Shown here piece after piece: positions 46,789 to 59,518 of a stretch of DNA of 64,000 bases. The translations under genes were made by a program, and so were the position numbers. The stretch's first letter is position 1. Each line of letters begins with the position of its first letter. The notes under the pieces were generated by a model. That model had not been told where the DNA came from and made no database searches. It saw only the letters and a program-made list of their open reading frames with translations. Origin of the DNA: Spisula solida (taxonomy: Eukaryota; Mollusca; Bivalvia; Venerida; Mactridae); contig OX365946.1 in the NCBI GenBank assembly GCA_947247005.1, positions 53,656,734 through 53,720,733 on the forward strand, in the 5' to 3' direction.

Positions 46789-49549
46789 ACGACAGTCCTT
46801 CATCGTTCGATCTCATCGCTTTAAAGAATCGACAGAGGAAGAGACCGACTTTGCGGACCTTGACCAATTTGCCAAGACATGTGCTTTTGGAGAAGGCGAT
46901 TCTATGGTTGACGATGTCCATTATTCATTAAATAAACAAGCCAGATGGGAACTTCCCGAGATATTAGAACATAAGATTTTGTATGAAGAGCACGAAGGAG
47001 AGTATGGGATTGAACTGGTGGAACGACACAGGATTTCTCACTTGGCAAACTGCATCAATGTTTACTCAACAAGTGGCGTTTATAAAGAGGGAAAGATCAA
47101 CAAAGACAGACGGTTCCTATGCAAAAATCGTGGAGGTTATTGCCAGTCTAATTCCGTACTTAAGAATCATAACAAAAGAAAAAAGAATCGACGCAGACGT
47201 CGAACACCGGAAGTTGAACAAACTGAAGCTAACAATGAGCCGGAAGTACGTGATGAGAATAAACTGCGTTACGAAGTGTTGCGTCCAGTCCCGAGAGAGT
47301 CTTACCTTTGCCACGTTAATAAGTCAATTGGAAATAACACATATAAAGGGTTTGTCTGGAATGGGTATCAGGACAAACAACAGCGGATCCGAAAACATAG
47401 AAGAACGAACAAAGACATTCGAGAATCCTTGGAATGCATGGATGATCAGTTCGATGACTCAGAGGAGGAGAACGTTCACCATGAAGCAGACGATATTTTC
47501 GACGATGGCGATAAACTAGATTACCACGTTACTTTAGATGACATTCTACTTCATGCTAAAACAGCAAACAAGTTAGCTAGCAACAAAAGTCGTCTGCATA
47601 GTGACAGCAGCGTATCATCTACTGAAACGACCTCTGCCAAAGGTAACGTTGTATATATAGACCGCGCAGACGACAATGTCAACACAGATCATGCAGCTGG
47701 AAAATCACCAGAAGCAGATAGTAAGAAGCCTTTAAGTACAGATTTGGAACCAGTACACGTGATACTTGCTGATGATATGATTACACCAAATAAGTTAGCT
47801 GAAACGTATGGAAAGCAATACATCGAATGTGCGTGTTTTCCTAGGAAGTTTATTCTGAAGCTTTCTCACAGGTTAAACCACCAGAACGGTTACAAATGTC
47901 TGTGTGCGACGTCTGGTTGTCAGGCAGAGGTTTGTCTGGTTTTTGTTCATGACGTAGGCAATGAGGTAAACAATCACAAGGAAAATGTATATAACATATA
48001 TCTCAATGCGAACATGAGTGGTAATATGTCCAGTGTTAGAATTGAAACAATATTTGATTACATGGACACAAATGTGAAAGAATTAATTGAACGAACACTT
48101 TTCTTTATCGATACACTACCAGAAGGAACAATTGTTTGTAAAAATGATCCAAAACCGTACAGGAGACATTGCAGGCAAACTCCTTTAGAGCAATGGGCCA
48201 ACTGGTCTACCAACACCTATAACCCTGACAATGACTTTTTATTAGATTATTTCATTTCACGTGGTTCACCGGATGTACAAGAAGCGGTCGACATGGGGTA
48301 CGAGCTGGTGACTAGGTTGGACATGCCGATAGAGAGTAATTCTAAATATAGTGCTGCTTTTTCCAATGGGAAATTTTGTTGCATTTGTTATTCTGCGTTG
48401 GAAGTATCGACGCCTGGTACAGCCCTGAGTGCATGCTCCCATTGGTTCTGTGACATGTGTTGGAAAGAATATCTTGAGACCAGAATAATGGAAGGCACAC
48501 ATTCATTCGAATGTCCCGAATTTGTCTGCGACAACTCGGTGGACTCGGGCACTGTTTTATCGCTCATCAATCTGCGTGACGTCATTAAACACGCCAAACG
48601 TTGCCATGACACTACTGTGGAGCAACAAGAGATTACCAAATGGTGCCCAAATGAGAAATGCGGTCGTGTGCTTAAAGTTAACAGCGTTCATACGAAAAAT
48701 TGTCAGTGTTTGTGTGGTTTGAAAATGTGCTTCGACTGTTTGGATCCACCACATTGGCCAGCTAGCTGCGATTCTGTAAAGAAGTACTACAAGAGAATGC
48801 GAGATACTGGGGACATTAGTTTAGAGCCACCCGAATTAAGGCCACCTCTTGTTGTACATGGTAAACCTTGCCCTTCCTGTCACAGAATCGTCGAAAAACA
48901 TGGAGGATGTCCCTCAATGCTGTGTGTGTGCAATGCCTCTTTCTGCTGGGGATGTGGTCAGTTATGGCATACACGGACACATGGTCCAGAGTGTTACGCT
49001 CATGGCTATAAGGATACACATGGTACAACTGAAAGAACGTTTGCTCAAACAAATATATTTGACTCGAAAAGTCGTCACAAATGGTATAAAATGGCGTTAA
49101 TGCACCGTTTAAACCAGCATCCTGGCAGATTACAAAAACTAAAAACGGCTGTAAAACCTTTGTCACGAAAGATTCAAGGCTATGTTTTTAATGCAGGAAA
49201 GTCTGGCAAACCTGTGACTCTTAACTTTGAACTTTCAGACAAAACATTTGATCGTGAATACGAGAAGGCTCCGTACCTGGTAAACAACACAGTGGAATTA
49301 TATTCAGAAATCAATCATGTTATTGAAAACACAGCAGTGGTACTAATTTCCGAGGAACTGCCTGAAGCGACCAGCGATGTACTCAAACGCATCTCACGTA
49401 GACTATCTGGCTTCTCGGAAGCTCTTTACGAATTATTCAAACACCATCAAGCTATTCATGCTAAAGATGCTGTTGATAAACTTACAGATGTAAGATTTCA
49501 CTCACAAAAGACAATGCAAAGTTTAATCAGATGTATAAAGTCCATGTAA
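46789..49549 (+). CDS. RBR E3 ubiquitin ligase, exon 2 (bulk of the protein)
   Basis: With exon 1 the protein is 947 residues. It has a basic KKNRRRRR patch near residue 160 (possible nuclear signal), an acidic stretch about 243-285, and then the RBR module. RING1 ligands are C558, C561, C577, H579, C582, C585, C603, C608. The IBR begins at C647 and C652 and includes C670, C675, C678, H683, C688. RING2 has C722, C725, C740, C747 and C750, with the catalytic cysteine at C735 in the HGGCPSM motif (usually GGCNHM). RBR ligases take ubiquitin from an E2 onto this cysteine before passing it to substrate. The RING2 motif is ariadne-like; the N-terminal 550 residues are not recognised. The frame has no internal intron, which is unusual for ariadne genes and may indicate an old retrocopy that gained a 5' exon. 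TAA at 49547-49549. Confidence 0.9.
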
Positions 49550-49604
49550 TTGTAAATTTATATGGATGATCGCGTCATTTACCAATATTGAGACAATATA
49601 AGAA

Positions 49605-49610
49605 AATAAA
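49605..49610 (+). terminator. Polyadenylation signal of the RBR gene
   Basis: AATAAA 56 bases after the stop codon. Further AATAAA words occur near 49664 and 49927, so alternative 3' ends are possible. Confidence 0.55.
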
Positions 49611-50225
49611 GAAATACATTATTGACACATAAAGGGCAGCAGTGCATTATTAATACTTTATAAAATAAAAAACCCAACACCCATGTTCTATCTCATTTAG
49701 GACGTACCATGGTCTGTTACCTTTATAAGGAATAATCATTGGATATCAAACCTTTTCGTTTCTTGTGTTCACAGTTTATTTTTACTCTGATGAGCATTCA
49801 ACTAAATGAAGTATACTGTCAAACTATATATGTGTAAATATTTACTGTAAATATGTGTATGCATTTGTAGTTCATGTAAATATATACGACATTATTATGC
49901 ATGTACATGTATTATTCATGTTTTAAAAATAAAATAAATGTTGATACGTTCAATGCATTATTTGTCTTGATAGAACTAAAAGCTCAATAATAACTGGCCT
50001 GATGATTAATGCCAAATAAAGCACAAAACAAGTGAAAATGGACTTGGAAATTGTTCAATTTATTTTTGCGGTGATCTTTATGTTAAATGATTACACGCCA
50101 ATGCATATATCACTAACGATTTGTGGCAGGTTTTCAATTGACAGCTATACAAAAAATGTATTCCTCTACAACCATAGAATTATGATACATCACCGATCAA
50201 GTCCAACTACAACACATGTAAGATA
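49611..50225. other. 3' flank of the RBR gene
   Basis: AT-rich, no gene. It includes extra AATAAA words. Confidence 0.4.
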
Positions 50226-51387
50226 ACAAGAGCTGTCCACGAACAGCGCGCTCCACTACTCGCAGCGCCATGCTAGGATAGTACAATCATTATATATTCA
50301 AAACAAAATGCTTCATAACAGCAGTATTACCCTCTGCTGTGTAGAGGTTGGGGCTTCTAAGTCGAAAAAGGGGGATAATTAGGACAAATTATGCAGGACC
50401 GTTACTCATGTGAAGGTCCTCTTGGTCATTGAACGTAAACAAATAAGTATTTATTAGTCCAAAAGGGGGCATAGTTTCAACATAATGCTAAATAGTTATC
50501 TTCTCCGGTGTAGGGGTTGCGGTCATGATGTTGAACAAGTATGCAAAGTATCAGAGCAATATATCAATTCACTTTGAAGGTATAAGGGGTTAAAAAACAT
50601 GTACCTAAACTTTAACATTTGCATTTCCAAGTCCAAAAGGGGGCATTATTTCAACAAAATACTTGATACAGTTACCTACCCCTGTGTAAGGGTTGTGGTC
50701 ATGATGGAGAACAAGTATGCATAGCAATATGTGAATGCACTTTGAAAATATTAGAGGTGAAAAAACCTGTATCTAAACATTAACATTTGCATTAAGTTGA
50801 GAAAGGGAGCATAATTTCACCAAAATGCCTAATACAGTTACCTACCCCTGTGTATGGGCTGGGGTCATGATGGTGAACAAGTATGTAAAACAATATGTGA
50901 ATGCACTTTGAAAATATTAGAGGTGAAAAAACCTGTACCTAAACTTTAACATTTGCACTAAGTTGAAAAAGGGGGCATAATTTCAACAAAATGCTTGATA
51001 GAGTTACCTACCCCTGTGTATGGGCTGGGGTCATGATGGTGAACAAGTATGTAAAACAATATGTGAATGCACTTTGAAAATATTAGAGGTGAAAAAAACT
51101 GTACCTAAACTTTAACATTTGCATTATTTGCACTAAGTAGAAAAAAGGGGCATAATTTCAACAAACTGTCTGATAGAGTTACCTACTCCTGCATATGGGT
51201 TGGGGTCATGATGGCAAACAAGTATGCCAAGTATGAAAGCAACATCTCAAAGGACTTAGAGAATATAAGAGGTTAAAAAACCTGTACCTAAACTTTAACA
51301 AAAGTGTTACGCCGACGCCGACGCCGCCGCCGACGCTCGGATGACTGCAATAGCTCCCCTTATTCTACGAATAGTGGAGCTAAAAAG
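50226..51387 (+). mobile_element. Interspersed repeat with ~180-bp internal tandem units
   Basis: It begins ACAAGAGCTGTCCACGAACA then GCGCGCTCCACTACTCGC and ends ATAGCTCCCCTTATTCTACG then AATAGTGGAGC. Inside are about five copies of a unit with CTACCCCTGTGTATGGGCTG, GGGTCATGATGG and CCTAAACTTTAACATTTGC, followed by a GCCGACGCCGCC microsatellite. Its 3' end recurs alone at 37281. This structure is typical of molluscan non-autonomous repeats. Confidence 0.75.
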
Positions 51388-51770
51388 GAGAGTAGTTTAA
51401 TCATACCAAACTTTTGTGAAATCTGAACAAAATCAGTATGTCTGAAAGGTGTTCGGTTTTCTCAGATTACACTGTATTGTTCAGTTGAATCCATGGCCAG
51501 TGATCAATACGATAATAAAGTGACATGACATGACATCAGCATTATTGTTGATTAATTATAATAATGCTAAAAAGTTCTTTAAACAACCGGTGTTTATGTA
51601 GATATATACCTATACTAAGGAGGAATTCCCCGAAATGGACACCAGGCCCTACGATTATAAACCTTTTTTCATGCTCAACTCAAGTTCTTGCTCAAACTGT
51701 AAATGTTTCAAACCGTTAATGTCACATATTTTATTAAAACATTTTATGTTACATGGAAAGCATAGTAATT
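51388..51770. other. Non-coding spacer
   Basis: Nothing recognised. Confidence 0.4.
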
Positions 51771-52013
51771 ATACCCCCGCACAACGAGTTGTAAGGGGGT
51801 ATACTGGATTCAGCTTGTCTGTCGGTGTGTCTGTCGGTCTGTCTGTCCGTAGACGTATTCTTGTGGACGCAACTCCTCCTACAGTTTTGGCAGGATTTCG
51901 CTCAAACTCTCACAGATGAACAACCTCAACATATAGATGTGCATGAAGAACGGAATTTGCGCTGCGATGAATTTTGGCATAATTATGGCCCTTTGCCGGC
52001 GGGGGTATATTAG
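51771..52013 (+). mobile_element. Interspersed repeat, hairpin-headed family C
   Basis: The head ATACCCCCGCACAACGAGTT continues GTAAGGGGGTAT and folds as a hairpin. Then come GTCTGTCGGTGTGTCTGTC, a body with TTTTGGCATAATTATGGCCC, and the end GCCGGCGGGGGTATAT. Open frames across it are fortuitous. Confidence 0.7.
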
Positions 52014-52892
52014 TCTGCCGAATGGCGACAGATCTAGTTGTTTTTGGTGTAGTGAAGATAATTTAATTGTTGGACATTCTAAGAGCTAATCAAGTTCAGT
52101 TGAGCAGGTAAAAAGCTTTTTAACTAGGAACATTTTAATACTAAAACTCGGACTTTAATTTGAACTGCCTTTAATGGTATTTTCTGTTTTAACATAATTA
52201 TATAAATAAATATAAATGGAATACTAGAAAGAATACATCCTACATGTCTGAGTTTCAGTAAGTTATAGGCATCTGGCACATATGGCCAAAGTTTGCCACC
52301 CATTTTTCTCATTATTTGCACATGTGTACACAAAACTATAAGTAACACATACATGACTTTGGTAACTTCTATTTAACCCTTCTATTTCTTTAGTTGCTCT
52401 ACTTTGTCATCTACAATGTTCAACGAGTCAATTGCATATGAAAAACAACCATCAGTACATGGAAGAAGAAGAAGAAGAGGTACCCGTGTGTGCTATGCAC
52501 TTCATTTTGTAACTTGTTGGTTACCCCTGCATGGTTACTCAGTTACATTAATATTTTTTTAGAAAACAACCCCTGTGTATTTATCTAGTTACTACACTAT
52601 TCATAAAGTTCTAGCATATATACCGCTTGCAACAGTAATATGGACAGCAAGCCCGAAAACACCGGAGACACAGGGGGCCCGTGCCACCCAGTTGTCCTCG
52701 GAGTGACCATTTAATACAAAAATGTTAAAATCCTTAACATGTAACAATCGATCTGGCTTTGGATCGATATTTTGTGATAACAGTCTGTGTGTTACATATA
52801 GCGGAAGAGATTGTCATAAAATGCCCCCCCCCCTCTGTTGTGTGTATCCAGGCCCTTACTACACAAACTGGATCAGTCAGACGCTTTTTATA
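52014..52892. other. Non-coding stretch
   Basis: No exon supported. It contains a (GAA)n tract near 52467 and a C run near 52823. Confidence 0.4.
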
Positions 52893-53093
52893 GGTGGACA
52901 AGTGGTATAGTGGTAAGGGCTACTGACTGCTGATCTGAAGGGTGTGGGTTCGATCCCTACTCCAGTCAGTTCAAAAGCAGAAATGCTTCAGTGTTTCCCA
53001 CCTAACATAACTAAAGTTACTAACAGTCTTTCGGACGAGACGTTAAGCGAGGTCCCGTGTATGATGCTTTATATACACGTAAAATATTCTTCA
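52893..53093 (+). mobile_element. tRNA-derived SINE, type 2
   Basis: A tRNA-like head has an A-box-like TGGTATAGTGGTAAGG and a B box GGGTTCGATCCC. The body contains CGGACGAGACGTTAAGCGAG then GTCCC, a word I associate with invertebrate SINEs. The head resembles a tRNA gene but the body and lack of a clean cloverleaf argue against a real tRNA. Confidence 0.65.
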
Positions 53094-53284
53094 ATTAATA
53101 TGTATTACCACACATTGATAACTGTAATACAATATGGGGAAACTTTGACATTGGCTAAATAAAAGATATAATCAAAGTTCAAAAACGGGTAGCAAGGATC
53201 ATTCTAGACAAAGATTATGACACACCTTTAGATACACTCTTTAAGGAGCTCAACTGGATGAAATTTGATGAACAAGTCAACTAG
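53094..53284 (+). pseudogene. LINE reverse-transcriptase C-terminal remnant
   Basis: One frame reads NMYYHTLITVIQYGE and stops. The next continues KVQKRVARIILDKDYDTPLD then TLFKELNW up to TAG at 53282-53284. The IQKR.AR.ILD..YDTPS..LF..L.W motif is characteristic of the thumb region of non-LTR retrotransposon polymerases. The copy is short and frameshifted. Confidence 0.75.
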
Positions 53285-54229
53285 AATTATCACTGTCGTG
53301 ACCAGGGCCCCGTGGTATCATGCCAGAAGAGAAGCGGGTGGGGAGAAAAGAATAGAAGTATAGTGGGGTTGCATAATTATCAGTGCCATTACATGTAGTT
53401 GCAATTTTCTGTACTAAGACACAATAATACTTAAAATCATATCTATACATGAACTGATGTCTGAAATAAAGTAATTCACTTCCTTCTAAAACAACAAGCA
53501 AAGGTTTAGTTTCCAAAATAGAAACCATGATGAACTTTGACTTTTATTAAGAACATTTTTTGATATAGTAAGGCCAGAGTTCTTTGATTTTTCGTTACTC
53601 GGACCCTCCTGTCCTATTTTTTGGCATTTTCAAAAAAAAAAAAATTGGAAATCTAAAATTGTACAAATTTTTATATCAAATATTTTGATGGTAATGTTAC
53701 TATACACCTTGTTTTATAATGTATTTCAATATTTTACTAATGATAAGTAGGTATAGTGCTCTCATTTACCACTGTGCCATAGGTATCATTGAAAAAATAA
53801 CTAACTGAAATTTATTTTTAAATAAAATGTACATGTAATTAAATTTCTGTAGATTTTAAATTTTTTTTTATCAATGATACAGATACATGTGCACTGTAAT
53901 TGTTATAAGATAAATTTGATGTTAGAACTAACATTGTTGCTGTCAACAATGGACCGTCATTGACTACAATCCACCATCTACTACTTTTTGGGAGTTTTTA
54001 TTTTTTTCCCCTCCTCCTGTGGACTTTTTTCTCAAAAATGTTCGAGTAACAAAATATTAAAAAACTCTGGCCTAAGTGTGCACACTTAATTCAATTTAAT
54101 AATGACATTGGTTTCATTGACATTGCCCCGTTCCTACATCATCCTGATTGGTCAATATTGATTGCAAGATGGAAATACACAAACAGAACTACATTTATAT
54201 GTTTGTTTTGTGTGCAAGTGTTTAAAGGA
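53285..54229. other. Non-coding stretch
   Basis: No gene. AT-rich, with a poly-A run at about 53632-53644. Confidence 0.4.
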
Positions 54230-54960
54230 ATCAGTCAAAATTTACTAAATCTAGAGTTGTTGCCCTTTGCTACAACTGTGAGTATTATTTTTTGCTCCAC
54301 AAACATGCACTTATTGTAGTAGTCAGTACCAGAGTAAGTTTCATTTGAATATCTTGTACGGTTTTTGAACTATGGCCAATGTTAAAGTTTTTGAAGCTGA
54401 AAAAGGGACGTAAGTCAACATTTATCAAAGCTAGAATTGTTGCCCTTTACTTCAAATATGTGTATTATCACTGGCAATAAGTACAGCAAGTTTCATATGA
54501 AAATCTATTGTGGTTTTGAAGTTATGAAGAAAATAACATGAAAAACGAGGAAAATTGGAATTGAACAAAGGGCGATAATTCTTAAAATAATGTAGCTAGA
54601 GTTATGTAACTTGTCATAAATAAGCGTAATGTTGTTGTGAGCTTAGGTTGAAAGTTTGAAGTTAATATCTTTAATGGTTTGCAAGTTATTAAGAAAAAAA
54701 GCAGAACAATGAGGAAAATTTGAATTTTACAAAGGGCCATAATTCTTCCAAAAACATGAAAAATGTGGACGGACGGACGGACGTACTCATGAGACGGTAT
54801 TTGTGGGGTTTTCTTTTGTTCTTTCTTTTGTTTGGTTGCAACCCACACGTAGCATTTTGCACCCCACAAGTGACGGAATGAATGGAATCTAAAAATAGCC
54901 TATTGTTCCACACCCCACAACTACCGGTGCATTCGTACGGACAGACGGACAGGGTGATTA
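54230..54960 (+). mobile_element. Interspersed repeat with ~190-bp units and GGAC tail
   Basis: Three units share AAAGGG(C/A)..AATTCTT or GTTGCCCTTT, AGTTTCATATGAAAATCT and GGTTTTGAAGTTATGAAG. The series ends at GTGGACGGACGGACGGACGT (54767-54786). A second GGACAGACGGACAGGG tract follows at 54938. Confidence 0.6.
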
Positions 54961-56624
54961 CTATAGGGCACGCAATTTTTTTTTTAAAACTTATTAAAAA
55001 GTGATGATAAATCATTTCCAAAATATATGACCGAAATTTTTCAATTTAAACCACAAACACATTCACTAAACCTCATATATATTGGAAACTCTTTTCGAAT
55101 CATACATAAAATCACTAACTTACTCGGGAGCAGAACTATGTTTCAAAATTCCAAAACATCCTATCTAAAATGGAACAAATATTGAGTTATTCTTAAACTC
55201 TGACAATATTAGCTCTGACTGTATTAAGAAATTCTACATATTTTAATATCCAAATATTAAGTTTCCAGATAAATGTCATTCTTAACTCATTTAAATATGT
55301 GCTATGTTTAAATTGTGTTATGTTGATATACTTGTAATGTTCATATCCTTGCAGGATTCGTCAAATTTAATTTTAAATGCTCTTATTAGTGTACCTTAAT
55401 TTTAATCTTAGTTGATTATGTTGCTACCAGTTTGTTTTGGATAGTTGTCCCTTATATCCAATGTTCAACGTTTTCGGCCTTTTTGCACCGTGTTGCTTTC
55501 CGATGCTTTTTTTATCGTTGTGTGCAATTTAGCAAGATGGCGCGTTCCTTGCATTTCACGACGTTCCGTCGTTTTCAAGCATGTACAAGTCTTTATTGGC
55601 CCCTCATAGTTATTATACTGTCATGCCTTGGGATGCATGAAGTTCAACCAAACCAAATCTGTTAATAATTCAGTTTATTGAAACAGTTGGTGATGTATGT
55701 GTGGTAAAATATTGAAACAATCAAAAGACTATTGTTACCAATATGATTAGACAAAACTCACAGAATATATGTAGCAATATAGCAACTTTTCCTTGAAGAA
55801 TGTTATTAACATATAAAGTTATAAACTATGATACTTTACTAATTGAACACAATAAAATACCTAACAATTACTGAATAAAACCATCATAATAATAATCAGA
55901 CATGTTCATTGCCATTATTTAATTGTTTTACGCATAGTGAACATGTCGCTCTATACAAATGTATATAATCCGGTCTTCTTCCCCCATGAACTTGCCCACT
56001 CGTCTATAAATGCGTTTAATTCCGTAAATTTGAAAATTAAGGAAGATGTGTTTACTTGCACGACATATATTCAAATAGGCTTAATTGATGGTGTATTCAG
56101 GAAGTACACAAACATGAACGAGGTCATATGTGTATTTGCAGAATGAATATAGCATTAATAAACAAGTGAGAGACGTTCCCGGAGAAAGACGACTGGATTA
56201 TATATAGAGTGATGATATTGAATGAAACTAAATTTGAGATGCCTTTATTGAAATCAAACAGAAGTAATGAACACTCTTTGAAATGGGAGATAACACATAC
56301 AATACAATATTACAGTTGATACATGGATTGTCTTTCCTGCTCTTTGTGTTTACAGTTTTTGTCATTAATTTTATCCCAACGCCTATTGGCTGTTATATAG
56401 AGGTACACTACAAAGCATCTGTCTGTGTGACCCTAATCATCCTTACGTAATGAGATGTATATCTTTTAAAGCTGTGTCATCCCCTAGGGGAAGAAGACTG
56501 CATATTGCCTTACTTAAAAAAAGTGATGCATTGCAATACCTTACACTTACAATTTTGCATTACCCCATGTCTGCTGCGGGAGCAGGTATTTAAGCGGCAG
56601 CGGTTTATTCTTTATAGTTTATAA
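54961..56624. other. Non-coding stretch
   Basis: Open frames at 55432-55665 (78 codons) and 55937-56146 (70 codons) have protein-like composition but no recognised domain or splice signals. Otherwise AT-rich and featureless. Confidence 0.35.
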
Positions 56625-57068
56625 AGCGGCGATAGTACAGTGGTCAACACACTGGGACTGTCAATCCAGAGGTCATGGATTCAATCCCCGGCATGGTAAC
56701 TTGACTTTTCAGAAATTCTATTCATAGTATTTCCCGCTATATCAGACCGTGCGGACTGTAAAGTATCTGGTTAAAGGTGCCAGAAAGCGGTGTACATATC
56801 GGTACATACACCGGGCACATTCAAGAACCAGGCTGTCTATTTGAAATAAGTGCTAGACGCACTTCTGCAGCGCCGGACATGCATATATCTTAAATTCTCT
56901 CTCTCCCTTCATTAGCTTTCTCTCACTCTGTCCCTCTGGTCAGGTCATGCTGTATCTTCACTGATAAAGGAGGCCCTTGTGGCTGCAACACTATATGTAT
57001 AGCACCTTTGAACCGTGTTCGCATGAAAGGGCGCTATATAAATCTTGTATATTTATTTTTTTTATTTA
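56625..57068 (+). mobile_element. tRNA-derived SINE, type 1 (plus copy)
   Basis: The head AGCGGCGATAGTACAGTGGT has an A box, and GGTCATGGATTCAATCCCC a B box. The body includes CACCGGGCACATTCAAGAAC, a CT-rich tract and GGAGGCCCTTGTGGCTGCAA. The tail AAGGGCGCTATATAAATCTT resembles LINE-type tails. It matches 58028-58460 in the opposite orientation. Confidence 0.8.
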
Positions 57069-57174
57069 AAAGGCAAAGTGAAAATCTCAGCTATACCTCG
57101 GGTTTGGGGCCGTACGTGGTTTCAATTGACTGGTGCATTATGCTTATCATAGTCAAAATCGTCCATTTTAAACC

Positions 57175-57420
57175 TGAGCAGAGGATGAATTGGTTAACCA
57201 ATCCAGAGGCCCCTGGTTCGAATCTCGGCCAGGGCAATGAAACACGTTTTTCAGTGTTTGAACTTTCCCACCCAACTAGAGATGAACAAGTTGGTAACCC
57301 AGAGGAATTCTCGCATGTATTGGTGCTGTACATAAGAAATGTTAAGGACATTGAAAGTCTATTAGGAAAGAGCTAGGGTATCAGACCTGGAATACAGAGA
57401 CAATATTCCACCAAAAATGC
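57175..57420 (+). mobile_element. tRNA-derived SINE, type 3 (plus copy)
   Basis: GAGCAGAGGATGAATTGGTT, then a B box GGTTCGAATCTCGG, then CCCAACTAGAGATGAACAAG, GGTGCTGTACA and GAGCTAGGGTATC. A minus-strand copy is at 63240-63470. Open frames across it on both strands are fortuitous. Confidence 0.65.
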
Positions 57421-57560
57421 TACTGTTGTATAGAGACTGTTCAACCATGGTGGAATACTTATAGGAAAAACTAATATGGATGAATATGCGATCGATGGGG
57501 TATGTATAATTGATAATGTGATACTCTAAATGTGTGACCATCCTTACAAAATTGTTATTT

Positions 57561-57985
57561 TTATGCCCCCCCCCCCCATCTTAGGTGAGGGGGTATATTG
57601 CTTTGCACATGTCCGTCTGTTGGTCCGTCGGTCGTATAAAATGGTTACTGTTCAACAACTCAACAACGCTTTAACCTATGATCTTTAAACTTTTCATGAA
57701 GGTTGGTCATCGATAGTAGATGACCCTTATTGATTTTTGGGTCAGTAGGTCAAAGGTAAAGGTCACTGTGACATTTACCATTTCTGACTATTTAGATGGT
57801 TTCTGTTCAATAACTCAAGAAGGCTTTGATCCAGGATCTTCAAACTTTACATGGAGGTTTATCAGCAAAAGTAGATAACCCCTATTGATTTTAAGGTCAG
57901 TAGGTCAAAGGTCACTGTGACCTTCACCATTTATGACCATTGGGCTGCCATGGAGGCATACGTGTTTTACAAACATCTCTTGCCA
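57561..57985 (+). mobile_element. Interspersed repeat, hairpin-headed family A (copy 2)
   Basis: The ATGCCCCC...GGTGAGGGGGTAT head is followed by a GTCCGTCGG stretch. The body is duplicated about 150 bp apart (CAATAACTCAAGAAGGCTTT, TTCAAACTTTACATGGAGG, AAGGTCACTGTGAC). The end GTTTTACAAACATCTCTTG matches 13304-13580. Confidence 0.75.
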
Positions 57986-58027
57986 TAATTGAATTTGCAT
58001 GTTTATTCCCATTTTTATTTTTGGGTT

Positions 58028-58460
58028 TTAAATAAATAAATATACCAGATTTATATAGCGCCCTTTTGATGCGAACGCACGTTCAAAGGCACTTTACATG
58101 ATTATGTTGCAGCCACAAAGGTGCATCCTCTACCAGTGCAGATACAGCATGATCTGACCAGAGGGACAGACTGAGAGAAAGCCCCTGAAGGGAGAGAGAG
58201 ACATAAGATACAGACATGTCCGGCGCTGCAGAAGTGCGCCTAGCTCTTATTTCGAATAGACATCCTGGTTCTTTAATGTGCCCGGTGTATAGCACCGATA
58301 CACAGCTTCATGGCACTTCCAGATACTTTGCAGACCACACGACCAGATATAGCGGGAAATATTATAAATATTTCAGAAATGTCAAGTTCCGATGCAAGGG
58401 ATTGAACCCACGACCTCTGGATTGACAGCCCAGTGCGTTACCACTGAGCTAAATCCGCTT
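58028..58460 (-). mobile_element. tRNA-derived SINE, type 1 (minus copy)
   Basis: Read on the minus strand it starts AGCGGATTTAGCTCAGTGGT, has a five-pair anticodon-like stem around CTGTCAA (a GTC, aspartate-like anticodon), and then the B box GGGTTCAATCCC. The body and the GCGCTATATAAAT tail match 56625-57068. The head is the better preserved of the two copies and points to a tRNA-Asp-like ancestor. Confidence 0.85.
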
Positions 58461-59518
58461 ATATGTTTATATGGGTTTAGACAATGGTTTGGAAGGAGAT
58501 GTATTTTCTGTATGAATTGTGTGTATTGCTTTCTAGTAAAAAACAGCAATAATATTGATTCAGCCATCTTCCTATTTAAATTGTGGTATGTGACATATCT
58601 TTTGTCTGAGAACTTGCAAGCAAAAAACTGTCAAAACAAAGTTAAAAACTACCGTAAGTATTCTATTCAATGGCCGATTTTAATGAGACATCATCGACAC
58701 TCAAACCCAAAACGAGTAATTTCCATGCAACTTAATTTGTTTGAACCGAAGGTCACAGTTGTTGCCTGAAACTGACTCAACTCTGACCTATTATAGTTAT
58801 ATTTTTAACGGACTCGTCTTCTGAATAGGGGATGCATACTTTCATGCTGGGTATCTATCACAACTGTCAAATTCAACGTGCTTATTTAGTATACCTTTAA
58901 TCGGATTAGTCCACAGTTTTAAGTACAATAATATGCATAACCTAGAAATTTACTTATACACAAACATATTAAGTTGGATGAAAAGTACTACTTCCCAGTT
59001 TGAGTGTCAAAGATTTACTGCTAAAATCTGTTGAAGAATAAAATACCGCAGTAATTACGGTTGTAACAAGGATACTGTACGAGGGTTGTCCACAAAAGTC
59101 GCGTATTTAGCAAATTCTACTTACACTGATAGTCAAACAATTAGTAATTAATTTGCCCACCTTGCCAGATAAACTTTCTCATTCACCTCACTAACCTATT
59201 TAAACAGTTGAAAAACAATGAATAAACTAGCTAAGTCAATCAATGGCTATAATTCTGTTGAAATGTTGGACAGCGTTATGTGGCATTGACAATGTAAGGT
59301 ATTTATGATGTTAAATAAGTATGCCAAGTTTGAAACCAATGACTTGATGGATTTTAAAAATATTTGAGTTTCAAAATCTTGTTTTGGTTAACATTTTAGG
59401 TCGGACCGACGAACGAACAGACAGGACAATCACAGTACACCTCATACATCAGTAGATACCGAAGCATAAATAACTGATATATAATTGTAAACACCTTTGT
59501 TACACATTTATTGCTTAG
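58461..59518. other. Non-coding stretch with a repeat relic
   Basis: At about 59240-59440 AAGTATGCCAAGTTTGAAAC and GGTCGGACCGACGAACGAAC suggest another GGAC-type repeat tail. No gene. Confidence 0.4.

Noticed and set aside
46904..46906. Start codon of the RBR protein at 46904
   Set aside because: The frame is open 38 codons upstream to a splice acceptor and joins exon 1 in phase, which supplies a better start at 44931.
55432..55665. Small cysteine-containing protein or 2A-like peptide
   Set aside because: The end (HEVQPNQIC) does not match the 2A consensus and no domain or splice signal was found.
56631..56700. A functional tRNA gene
   Set aside because: A and B boxes are present but the cloverleaf is degraded and the sequence continues into a SINE body with a second copy elsewhere. 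The same applies to 52893, 57175 and 58400-58460.
57008..57376. 122-residue protein
   Set aside because: The frame runs across the SINE tail and a second SINE; its minus strand is open as well.
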